Source: an uncultured Sphingomonadales bacterium (GTDB taxonomy: Bacteria > Pseudomonadota > Alphaproteobacteria > Sphingomonadales > Sphingomonadaceae). From it: 8,570 nucleotides of DNA. Of the stretch, positions 1 to 5,291 are shown one piece after another (position 1 is the stretch's first letter; each line of letters opens with the position of its first letter). The notes beneath the pieces were generated by a model, which was given only the letters and a program-made list of their open reading frames with translations, ran no database searches and had not been told where the DNA came from. Both the position numbers and the translations under genes were made by a program. The stretch is taken from the NCBI GenBank assembly GCA_903868655.1, contig CAIPWG010000639.1, forward strand, positions 1 through 8,570, given 5' to 3'.

Positions 1-216
1 CAGTTCTGCGGCGGCCAGTGCTTCGGCGCGTTCGGCTGCCTTTTGCGCGGCGCGTTCGGCCAGTGCGGCTTCGCGAGCGCGTTCTTTTTCGATGCGTGCG
101 GCCACCACGGCCGGGTCGACCGGTGGCTTGGCCTTCAATTTGGCCAGTGCGGCTTCGCGCGCCTTGGCGGCTGCTGCAACCCGATCCTGAAAAGCCGGTT
201 CCTTGTATCCTGCCAT
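1..216 (-). CDS. DUF6481-type protein, N-terminal part (runs off the left edge)
   Basis: This is the first 72 codons of a protein starting MAGYKEPAFQDRV, with the ATG at 216-214. The frame is open to base 1, so the C-terminus and stop lie outside the window. The opening motif followed by an Ala/Lys/Arg/Glu-rich stretch ('AREAALAKLKAKPPVDPAVVAARIEKERAREAALAERAA') fits the DUF6481 family, which I know mainly from sphingomonads and whose function is unknown. The composition predicts one long charged alpha-helix or coiled coil, with no signal peptide or membrane segment, so it is probably cytoplasmic. The motif AREAALA occurs twice (residues 19-25 and 47-53), encoded by an identical 18-base DNA repeat. 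The ribosome-binding site is weak (AAGACAG-like). It lies on the same strand as the M20 peptidase, but the 109-base gap with a strong hairpin suggests its own transcription unit. The family call is from memory of the N-terminal motif. Confidence 0.8.
   Translation of the reverse strand, partial: MAGYKEPAFQDRVAAAAKAREAALAKLKAKPPVDPAVVAARIEKERAREAALAERAAQKAAERAEALAAAEL
58..159. repeat. Two identical 18-base copies inside the DUF6481-type gene
   Basis: GGCCAGTGCGGCTTCGCG occurs at 58-75 and again at 142-159, 84 bases (28 codons) apart and in the same reading frame. On the minus strand both encode the AREAALA-type helix segment. Identity including third positions suggests a fairly recent internal duplication or gene conversion, though low-complexity Ala/Arg/Glu coding could produce it by chance. 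Confidence 0.7.
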
Positions 217-260
217 GTATCTGTCTTGAAACCCTTCCGCCCATATCAGCGCGAGGCGAT

Positions 261-292
261 GCGCAATCGGCCGCTCTTGGGGCCGGTTGCGC
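261..292 (-). terminator. Strong 12-bp hairpin between the M20 peptidase and DUF6481-type genes
   Basis: GCGCAATCGGCC (261-272) and GGCCGGTTGCGC (281-292) form a 12-bp stem around an 8-base loop. Read on the plus strand every pair holds, with one G-T wobble (267/286). Read on the minus strand, as the peptidase mRNA would be, that pair becomes an A-C mismatch inside an otherwise complete stem. It begins 33 bases past the peptidase stop. No run of T follows on the minus strand, so it is not a classic intrinsic terminator. It could end or protect the peptidase transcript. A smaller perfect 5-bp stem (GCACG 301-305 / CGTGC 311-315) sits between it and the stop. The rest of the 217-325 gap must hold the DUF6481 gene's promoter, which I could not pick out. 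Confidence 0.45.
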
Positions 293-325
293 GCCGCTTA
301 GCACGAAGCGCGTGCAAAAGCGAAC

Positions 326-1636
326 CTAATGCCGTCGAGGTTCGTGACTCAATCGTGTCATCAGGATGGCTGCGCGTTTGATCTGGCGGGGAAAGCTTGA
401 CAGGTCGACGCGTTCTTCTGGCGTATGATCGCCCCGGCTGCTTGGTCCAAGACCGACCAGCCCATCCACATAATGCGCCACAAAGCTGATGTCGCCCGCT
501 CCGCGCTTCAACGGATCGAGTGCGGGCATCACGGGCAGGTTGAGATCGATGTTGATCGCGTTCAGCCGGGCCAGCAGCGCCTGATTGCCGGGCGTGGGCG
601 CCATTGGCGGGTAGCCTTCATGAAACACGATCGTGGCATCGGTTTGCGGCAAATGGCGCGCCACGATCGCCTGCATCTTGGCCTTTGTCCGGTTGATCTG
701 ATCCTCGGTCAGTGCCCGAAAATCGCCGCTTGCGATCGCGATCGGAGGGACGATATTGGTTTTGCCCGTAGCCGAAATTTCGGCCTCGTCATCGGCGAGT
801 CTCACTGTTGCACCGCCCGCGACCAATCCGATATTGAAGGTCAGATTGGGTTCGGGCAACTGGTCGTGAAACGCGGTGATGATCCGCGACAGCTCGTAAA
901 CCGCGCCATCGCCGACGCCAGGTGCAAAAATCTGACCGGAATGCGAAGCTTTGCCAGTGGCGGTAATCGTATAACTTCCGGCGGAACGGCGCGCGACCGA
1001 ACCATAATCCTGCCCGTCCTGAACTGCCAGTCCTTCGAAATCGAGCGCGACATCGGCGTTTTTCGCGGCCGCGACCAGATCAGCGCGCGAAATGCTGGTT
1101 GGATCGCCGGCGGCTTCTTCATCCCCGGTAAGCACCACATCGATATTGGCGCGCGCCAGCGCGCCCGCGGTTTTCATGGCGCGCAATGCGGTGATCATGA
1201 CCACGATGCCGCCTTTGTCATCGGCGGCGCCTGGTCCGTGCAGGATTTCGCCTTCACGCGAGAAAGTCTGAAACGGCGAACTTGGCTCAAACACCGTATC
1301 GAGATGTCCGATCAGCAGCATGCGTGTGGTGCCCACTTTGCCGTTGTGTGTCGCGATCAGGTGGCCGGCGCGGTGGACCGCATCCATCGGCACCCAGCGC
1401 GTGATAAACCCGAGTGCCGCAAATTCGGGCACGACCAGATCGCGCACTTTTTTCACGCCTGCGATATTGCGGGTGCCGCTGTTCTGCGCAACCAGCCGTT
1501 CCAGCAGGGCGATGGCGTTTGGCGTATCGGTGTCGGCCTGCGTCACAATGGTTTGTTCCAGCCCGGTCAGCCCGGCACCGGCCGGGGTGGGCAGCGACAG
1601 CAGCAGCGAGGCGAACAGGGGCAGTGATCGTTTCAT
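326..1636 (-). CDS. Exported M20-family zinc metallopeptidase (glutamate carboxypeptidase-like)
   Basis: This 436-residue protein has the motif set of M20 di-zinc peptidases close to carboxypeptidase G2, which cleaves C-terminal glutamate from folates and peptides. Visible motifs are GHLDTV (metal ligand H111, catalytic-site D113), GPGAADDKGG (bridging D139), TGDEEAAGD (general base E173, ligand E174), DFEG (E201) and RGDHTPEE (last ligand H404). The lid or dimerisation domain lies near residues 215-320 and contains GKASHSG. The first 21 residues (MKRSLPLFASLLLSLPTPAGA) are a Sec-type signal peptide with likely cleavage after AGA, so it should act in the periplasm. The frame stays open upstream to an ATG at 1753. 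I chose the ATG at 1636 because it places the signal peptide at the N-terminus, although neither start has a good Shine-Dalgarno. It diverges from the gene at 1857. The true substrate (folate, glutamyl peptide or other) cannot be read from sequence. Confidence 0.9.
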   Translation of the reverse strand: MKRSLPLFASLLLSLPTPAGAGLTGLEQTIVTQADTDTPNAIALLERLVAQNSGTRNIAGVKKVRDLVVPEFAALGFITRWVPMDAVHRAGHLIATHNGKVGTTRMLLIGHLDTVFEPSSPFQTFSREGEILHGPGAADDKGGIVVMITALRAMKTAGALARANIDVVLTGDEEAAGDPTSISRADLVAAAKNADVALDFEGLAVQDGQDYGSVARRSAGSYTITATGKASHSGQIFAPGVGDGAVYELSRIITAFHDQLPEPNLTFNIGLVAGGATVRLADDEAEISATGKTNIVPPIAIASGDFRALTEDQINRTKAKMQAIVARHLPQTDATIVFHEGYPPMAPTPGNQALLARLNAINIDLNLPVMPALDPLKRGAGDISFVAHYVDGLVGLGPSSRGDHTPEERVDLSSFPRQIKRAAILMTRLSHEPRRH

Positions 1637-1758
1637 CGTGGTTGGTGATACTGGCCTGGTCACCGCGTGCAAGCATGACCGTACGATGATGCGCTGCAAC
1701 AATCGGTTGGACGACGCGGGGGCGGGTGTGTAGGGCGCAAACAAGGTCGGCATTTCGT

Positions 1759-1787
1759 TCGAGACGCTGGCAGCCGGGGGGTACTAT
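1759..1787 (+). promoter_or_regulatory. Candidate sigma-70 promoter for the 1857 gene
   Basis: TCGAGA (1759-1764) and TACTAT (1782-1787) each match four of six consensus bases and are separated by exactly 17 bases. Transcription would start near 1794, about 20 bases before the GGAG ribosome-binding site at 1805-1808. An inverted repeat, GGGGT (1778-1782) / ACCCC (1790-1794) with a 7-base spacer, overlaps the -10 box and could be an operator. Both are pattern matches only; GC-rich alphaproteobacterial promoters are often weak matches. Confidence 0.35.
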
Positions 1788-1812
1788 GCACCCCTGATTG
1801 CAATGGAGCGTG

Positions 1813-1845
1813 ATGAATGAACAGTCAGACCTGGCCGGCGTTTAG
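1813..1845 (+). CDS. 10-codon upstream ORF with a good ribosome-binding site
   Basis: ATG at 1813 is preceded by GGAG (1805-1808) with a 4-base spacer and reads MNEQSDLAGV before TAG at 1843-1845. It is in a different frame from the long ORF whose usable start is at 1857. It may be the true start of that gene, separated from its body by a one-base frameshift. Alternatively it is a short leader peptide whose termination allows re-initiation 11 bases downstream. Nothing in the peptide itself (no run of one amino acid) suggests attenuation. Confidence 0.3.
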   Translation: MNEQSDLAGV

Positions 1846-1856
1846 GGCACCCCGTT

Positions 1857-2450
1857 TTGCCTGATCGCGTGCTCGGGCACACCGCGCTTGCCCAAATTCA
1901 GCGGCCCGGCGTGTTTGCCGGTGCGGATACGGTGGCATTTGATGCCGCCTATCGCGATATGCTGGCCGGGTGCCAAATGCTCATGGCGCGCGGGGCGGAC
2001 CACAACGGGCCCGCGTTACCCCCGGTGATTGCGGTACGCCGCGCATGCAATTGCCTGAAAGAACTCGACCGTTTTCTGATTTTGATGGTCGATGCGTGCA
2101 GTGCCGCGCATACCCCGCCCCATGGAACGCGCACGGTTTATGTGCGCGAAAGCGATGCTGCCGCCCGCTTGTCCCGAACGGCTGCGTTGCGTCAGGCGTT
2201 CGGCAAAGAGGCGCCCCGGTTACGTGCTATTGCGCGCATCCGTGCGCTTGCCACGGGCGATGCGCCAGCCGAAGCCGGCAGCAGGCCGCGTGCGGATCTG
2301 GCATTGGCAACGATGGGCGACAATCTGGCGGACCAAGCACGCCATGCGCCGTTTGTGCTCGGTGATCGTGCGCTGGCTGCAATTGCGACATATTACCTCT
2401 CTCTCGCGCAACGGCTCGACTTGCTGTTGTCGGGTACGCACAGGCTATGA
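1857..2450 (+). CDS. Unrecognised Ala-rich protein, 197 residues
   Basis: I do not recognise this protein. Codon use has strong third-position GC over its whole length, like its neighbours, so it is very likely coding. It is Ala- and Arg-rich and looks mostly helical, with hydrophobic helix faces around residues 68-84 (KELDRFLILMVDACSAA) and 164-191 (near APFVLGDRALAAIATYYLSLAQRLDLLL). No signal peptide or clear transmembrane segment is seen. Cysteines at 39, 64, 66 and 81 do not form a standard zinc-binding pattern, although C-x-C at 64-66 stands out. The start is uncertain: TTG at 1857 follows AGGG (1844-1847) by 9 bases, GTG at 1869 is also possible, and the frame is open back to 1821. The better ATG/ribosome-binding site at 1813 is out of frame, so the gene may be frameshifted near 1843. 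It diverges from the M20 peptidase and is followed at once by a strong hairpin. Confidence 0.6.
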   Translation: MPDRVLGHTALAQIQRPGVFAGADTVAFDAAYRDMLAGCQMLMARGADHNGPALPPVIAVRRACNCLKELDRFLILMVDACSAAHTPPHGTRTVYVRESDAAARLSRTAALRQAFGKEAPRLRAIARIRALATGDAPAEAGSRPRADLALATMGDNLADQARHAPFVLGDRALAAIATYYLSLAQRLDLLLSGTHRL

Positions 2451-2457
2451 CTCAGGG

Positions 2458-2493
2458 CCCTGTCCGGGCCTTGCGCAAGCGACCCGAACAGGG
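2458..2493 (+). terminator. Long interrupted hairpin just after the 1857 gene
   Basis: CCCTGT (2458-2463) pairs with ACAGGG (2488-2493). A C/A mismatch follows, then CGGG (2465-2468) with CCCG (2483-2486), then a one-by-three internal loop and CTT/AAG around GCGC, for 13 pairs in all. An alternative stem, CAGGGCCC (2453-2460) with GGGCCTTG (2466-2473), competes for the same bases. The stem starts 8 bases after the stop codon, so it probably ends or stabilises that mRNA. No T tract follows, so Rho-dependent or mRNA-protecting action is more likely than classic intrinsic termination. Confidence 0.45.
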
Positions 2494-2596
2494 ATTGGTC
2501 CGCAGCCGGATGACTCCATTGTACTTTTTGCGCGGCATAGCGGCGACTATCGACGATGGTGCCGGGCTGGACCCTTTGCCGTCTGGGTAAGCGGGA

Positions 2597-2621
2597 CGGG
2601 ACCGCACGCGGGCGTGTCCCG
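2597..2621. other. Second strong hairpin in the convergent gap
   Basis: CGGGA (2597-2601) pairs with TCCCG (2617-2621), and CACG (2605-2608) pairs with CGTG (2613-2616) across a CGGG loop, with a three-base bulge (CCG) on the left arm. A second CGGGAC copy begins at 2592, so the left arm could slip by five bases. It lies too far from either flanking gene to be an obvious terminator and may be part of a structured RNA. Confidence 0.35.
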
Positions 2622-2672
2622 ACGGATAGCAGCTGCCAGAACCTCCCGTGCCCTGTGCAACCCTCCGGAGCT

Positions 2673-2759
2673 ATGGCCAATCCGCTTGTCGCTGTGATGC
2701 CGCTGCACCGTGAAAAGCCAAAGGGTATCCGGCCCGTCAAAGTGACGCATGGCCAGTGA
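2673..2759 (+). CDS. Possible 28-residue small ORF (low confidence)
   Basis: The ATG at 2673 opens a frame starting MANPLVAVMPLHREKPKG and ending at TGA 2757-2759. Its codons (GCC, CTT, GTC, GTG, CCG, CTG, CAC, GTC, AAA, GTG, GGC, CAG) resemble those of the neighbouring real genes. The peptide is basic in its second half (REKPKGIRPVK). GGAG at 2667-2670 lies only two bases before the ATG, too close for normal initiation. The same frame is open back to an ATG at 2556 (67 residues) that has no ribosome-binding site. I know no matching family, and chance is a real possibility. Confidence 0.2.
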   Translation: MANPLVAVMPLHREKPKGIRPVKVTHGQ

Positions 2760-2804
2760 AACAGGGAGTTATCCTTAGGGCACTCCGTGAAAGATCGGGA
2801 TTGG

Positions 2805-2820
2805 GCGCGATATGCGCGAT
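2805..2820. repeat. Short direct repeat GCGCGAT x2 with 2-base spacing
   Basis: GCGCGATAT (2805-2813) is followed directly by GCGCGATAA (2814-2822), and GCGC/GCGC also makes a small dyad around GATAT. It sits at the boundary with the AT-rich patch. It could be a protein-binding site, but nothing else supports that. Confidence 0.3.
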
Positions 2821-2923
2821 AAATCTCATCGGTTGGTTTTAAAGATATGTAATTAATATGTTTTCTTGGATTCTGCATTGAGCCGGACCGGATGCGATCG
2901 GGGGTCTGGTGCAAGGGCTCGGT

Positions 2924-4207
2924 TCAGGCTGGTTGGGGTTCGCGGTGCAAAGGTATGGCAATCGCCACGCTTGGCGGCTGGTTGAGCCGCGCCTCGGCTT
3001 CATGAATGTAATCGCGCGTGATCGGCAAGGCGTCGCGATCGCGCACCAGTTGCAACTGGAAATTGACCAGGCTGGCCTCTTCAAATCCGGTTGCAGCCCC
3101 CACCAGGTAAAACAGCCACATGCGATAAAACCGTTCGTCGAACAGTTCGACAATACGATCATGCTGCGCCACGCAGCGATCATACCACGCGCGCAATGTC
3201 GGCGCATAATGGCGGCGCAGCACTTCGCAATCGGCCAGCATCAGCTTGCATGGTTCAATCGCGGCGACTGTTTCCGACAGCGAGGGGATATAACCGCCCG
3301 GGAAAATGTATTTGCGGGTGAAATCGTCGGTCACCCCAGGGGGTGCCGCGCGCCCGATCGTGTGCAGCAGCATGACGCCATCGGGTTTGAGCCGGTTGTG
3401 CACCTGGCGAAAAAACGCTGGAAAATTGCGAGTGCCGACGTGTTCGAACATGCCGACCGACACGATCCGATCATACGTGCCTTCAACATCGCGGAAATCG
3501 GTCAGGCTGAACGTGACAGCATGATCCACACCTTCGCGCTGCGCCCACGCTTTGGCATAGCCGATTTGTTCCTTGCTGAGCGAAATACCGTGGATTTTCG
3601 CGCCCGAAATCTTGTGCAAGTGAATGGCCAGGCCGCCCCAGCCACAGCCGATGTCGAGCACTTGCTGACCCGGCGCCAACGTCAGCTTGGCGGCGATGTG
3701 GTTCATCTTGGCGATCTGGGCTTGTTCGAGCGTGGTGATGCCATCCGCCCAATAAGCGCACGAATATTGCCGGTTCGGATCCAGAAACAGATCATACAGC
3801 CGGTCGTCGATATCATAGTGGTGCGCAACGTTGCGGCGGCTGGCGGTGCGTGCATTGATCCGGTTGATCCGCCCGACAATCGCCAGCCGCAGTTTGTCAA
3901 ACACGCCCGGGTTGTCGAGATCGCGTCCGCTGTTCCAGGGATTGTTGCGGCGGACGAAGCTGATGAATTCCATAATATCGCCGCCTTCAACATCGAGGCG
4001 GCAGTCCATGTAGGCTTCGGCAAAACCCAGGCTGGGATTGCGCGCGATTTTGCCCGGCACACCTTTGTCGTGCAACACCAGACCAAGATCAGGCCAGCCG
4101 GGTGTCGACTTGCCATAGACGCGCTTGCGACCGCTGGCTTCGGTCAGGGTCAGCGTTCCATGGTGGATCAGGCGTTTCAGCGCAGCATCAAGCAATAACA
4201 TCGACAT
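2924..4207 (-). CDS. cfa: Cyclopropane-fatty-acyl-phospholipid synthase
   Basis: This SAM-dependent enzyme adds a methylene bridge across the double bond of unsaturated acyl chains in membrane phospholipids, acting at the inner membrane surface. The 427 residues fit the longer alphaproteobacterial members of the family. The N-terminal domain (about 1-140) is followed by QYSCAYW with the conserved cysteine C150. The SAM motif VLDIGCGWGG lies at 183-192, GISLSKEQ at 207-214, GMFEHVG with E255, LHTIG with H282, and the FPGGYIPS loop at 302-309. The C-terminal helical region contains FYRMWLFYL (360-368). The frame extends upstream to 4294, but ATG at 4207 (or ATG 4201, two codons on) is where the family normally begins. 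AAAGG lies 11 bases before it, and CCCCC between them makes the site weak. It diverges from the PhzF-like gene. Assignment to the family is firm; the biological trigger (acid, stationary phase) is not visible. Confidence 0.95.
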   Translation of the reverse strand: MSMLLLDAALKRLIHHGTLTLTEASGRKRVYGKSTPGWPDLGLVLHDKGVPGKIARNPSLGFAEAYMDCRLDVEGGDIMEFISFVRRNNPWNSGRDLDNPGVFDKLRLAIVGRINRINARTASRRNVAHHYDIDDRLYDLFLDPNRQYSCAYWADGITTLEQAQIAKMNHIAAKLTLAPGQQVLDIGCGWGGLAIHLHKISGAKIHGISLSKEQIGYAKAWAQREGVDHAVTFSLTDFRDVEGTYDRIVSVGMFEHVGTRNFPAFFRQVHNRLKPDGVMLLHTIGRAAPPGVTDDFTRKYIFPGGYIPSLSETVAAIEPCKLMLADCEVLRRHYAPTLRAWYDRCVAQHDRIVELFDERFYRMWLFYLVGAATGFEEASLVNFQLQLVRDRDALPITRDYIHEAEARLNQPPSVAIAIPLHREPQPA

Positions 4208-4240
4208 TGGCAGGGGGACCTTTGTGGCGCAGCTTGTACT

Positions 4241-4253
4241 TAACGTTGCGTTA
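4241..4253. promoter_or_regulatory. Small dyad in the divergent cfa / PhzF spacer
   Basis: TAACG (4241-4245) and CGTTA (4249-4253) form an inverted repeat with a 3-base centre, in the 109 bases between the two divergent starts. Its position allows it to act on both genes. No good sigma-70 boxes could be chosen on either strand; the TTGCAA at 4266-4271 is the only partial -35-like match. This is a candidate operator only. Confidence 0.25.
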
Positions 4254-4316
4254 CTTGCCTGCCCTTTGCAAGCACACATGGTTGCCGGGGCCAATATCGC
4301 GGTCTATGTCAACATC

Positions 4317-5156
4317 ATGAAACTTGATCTTGTCGATGTGTTTGCCACCGGCGCGCTGTCGGGCAATCCGCTGGCTGTCGTGCGCGGCGGCGATGGGCTT
4401 GAAACCGCGCAAATGCTGGCACTGACACGTTGGTTGGGCTTTTCCGAAACGACATTCCTGCTGCCGCCAAGCGAACCGGGTGGGGATTATCGGGTGCGGA
4501 TCTTTTATCCCGCCGGCGAACTGCCGTTTGCCGGTCATCCTACGCTGGGCAGTGCATCGGCATGGTTGGCCGCAGGCGGTGTGCCTGCGCGCGCTGGCGT
4601 GGTCGTGCAGCAATGCGGGGTTGGCCTGGTCGAAGTCCGGATCGCGGACGATAACCTTGCCTTTCGCGCCCCGCCGTTAAGGCGGGCAGGGCCGCTCGAT
4701 CCTGCCGAACGGGCCGAGGCGATCCGCCTGGCGGGCGTTGATCCGGCCGAAGTGATCGATGCCGTCCATGCCGACAATGGTCCGGGCTGGCGCTTGTTGC
4801 ACGTGTCGTCTGCGCAAGCGGTGTTGGCGGCAAAGCCGATGGCAACCGCGCCAGTGCCAACCGACATCGGGCTGGTTGGCGCATGGGGCGATGATGGTGA
4901 TCGGCAATTTGAACTGCGAGCCTTTTTTACCGATGCCAACGGACGGCTGACCGAAGACCCGGTAACTGGCAGCCTGAATGCGTCGGTCGCGCAACATCTG
5001 TTGCATAGAGGCCATGCTGCTGAACCTGGCTATATTGCCGGACAAGGCCAGTGTATTGGTGCTGATGGCCGGATAGCGGTAGCCATCGAAGGTGATGCCA
5101 TATGGATTGGCGGCAAGGCACGTATGATTGCGCATGGCGCTGCGCTGTCGCTGTAA
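4317..5156 (+). CDS. PhzF-family isomerase/epimerase
   Basis: The 279-residue protein has the pseudo-symmetric two-domain fold signature of the PhzF family, relatives of diaminopimelate epimerase. The motifs are SGNPLAVV (15-22), GFSETTFL with the conserved catalytic glutamate E44, FPAGELPFAGHPTLGSA (63-80, written here as FYPAGELPFAGHPTLGSA) in the first half, and LTEDPVTGSLNAS (211-223) in the second. True PhzF isomerises an intermediate of phenazine synthesis. Most chromosomal relatives, such as E. coli YddE, have no settled substrate, and no other phenazine gene is present here, so I do not assign that pathway. It has no signal peptide and should be cytoplasmic. The frame is open upstream to 4125, across the start of cfa, but ATG 4317 (MKLDLVDVFATG) matches family N-termini. 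No Shine-Dalgarno precedes it, so it may be leaderless or weakly translated. Confidence 0.9.
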   Translation: MKLDLVDVFATGALSGNPLAVVRGGDGLETAQMLALTRWLGFSETTFLLPPSEPGGDYRVRIFYPAGELPFAGHPTLGSASAWLAAGGVPARAGVVVQQCGVGLVEVRIADDNLAFRAPPLRRAGPLDPAERAEAIRLAGVDPAEVIDAVHADNGPGWRLLHVSSAQAVLAAKPMATAPVPTDIGLVGAWGDDGDRQFELRAFFTDANGRLTEDPVTGSLNASVAQHLLHRGHAAEPGYIAGQGQCIGADGRIAVAIEGDAIWIGGKARMIAHGAALSL

Positions 5157-5215
5157 TCACCCGGTAGTCTTAACCGCGCGATTCCAATCGGTTCACCACC
5201 CGCTCAGCTTGCGTG

Positions 5216-5232
5216 TGTCATCGCCGGTGACA
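5216..5232 (+). terminator. Hairpin between the PhzF-like and lipoprotein genes
   Basis: TGTCATC (5216-5222) pairs with GGTGACA (5226-5232), seven pairs including one T-G, around a 3-base loop. It lies about 60 bases after the PhzF-like stop and about 60 before the lipoprotein start. There is no T tract. It may end the first transcript or lie in the 5' leader of the second. A smaller AACCG / CGGTT pairing lies upstream near 5172-5193. Confidence 0.3.
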
Positions 5233-5277
5233 GACCAGGCCAAAACTGCACCCGCTGCGCTCGGTCATGCACAGATC

Positions 5278-5283
5278 GAGGAA
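5278..5283 (+). promoter_or_regulatory. Strong ribosome-binding site of the lipoprotein gene
   Basis: GAGGAA sits 8 bases before the ATG at 5292. It is the best Shine-Dalgarno sequence in the window and settles the start of the lipoprotein, placing its lipobox at a normal distance from the N-terminus. Confidence 0.7.
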
Positions 5284-5291
5284 CGACCGTC

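Larger units (their letters stand above)
2451..2923. other. 473-base gap between convergent genes; structured, no confident gene
   Basis: The gap separates the 3' ends of the 1857 gene (plus) and the cyclopropane synthase (minus). That is long for a space that needs only terminators. It holds two strong hairpins (2458-2493, 2597-2621), a palindrome CTCCGGAG (2663-2670), a possible small ORF (2673-2759), a direct repeat GCGCGAT at 2805-2811 and 2814-2820, and an AT-rich patch at about 2821-2880. A weak pairing of GAGCC (2880-2884) with GGCTC (2916-2920) lies just past the synthase stop. The longer open frames here have poor starts and resemble nothing I know. A non-coding RNA or the remains of a decayed gene are both possible. 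Confidence 0.5.

Noticed and set aside
425..1627. 400-residue plus-strand ORF antisense to the M20 peptidase
   Set aside because: It mirrors the peptidase codons, is rich in His/Gln/Arg/Asp as expected from a reverse frame of GC-rich coding DNA, and resembles no protein. The minus strand has all catalytic motifs.
1842..2788. Similar 14-mers TTAGGGCACCCCGT (1842) and TTAGGGCACTCCGT (2775) flanking the 1857 gene and its downstream gap, as possible insertion-site repeats
   Set aside because: Short, one mismatch, no flanking inverted repeats, transposase or integrase, and similarity ends at once on both sides; chance is the simpler explanation.
2393..2914. 173-residue minus-strand ORF covering the convergent gap
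   Set aside because: No ribosome-binding site, mixed codon use and no recognisable motif; it overlaps the end of the 1857 gene.
2909..4198. 429-residue plus-strand ORF antisense to cfa
   Set aside because: It is a shadow frame of a clearly identified gene; its length comes from the high third-position GC opposite it, and it has no recognisable domain.
4317..5156. Phenazine biosynthesis locus
   Set aside because: Only a PhzF-family protein is present; none of the other phz genes is nearby, and this family is widespread with other or unknown roles.
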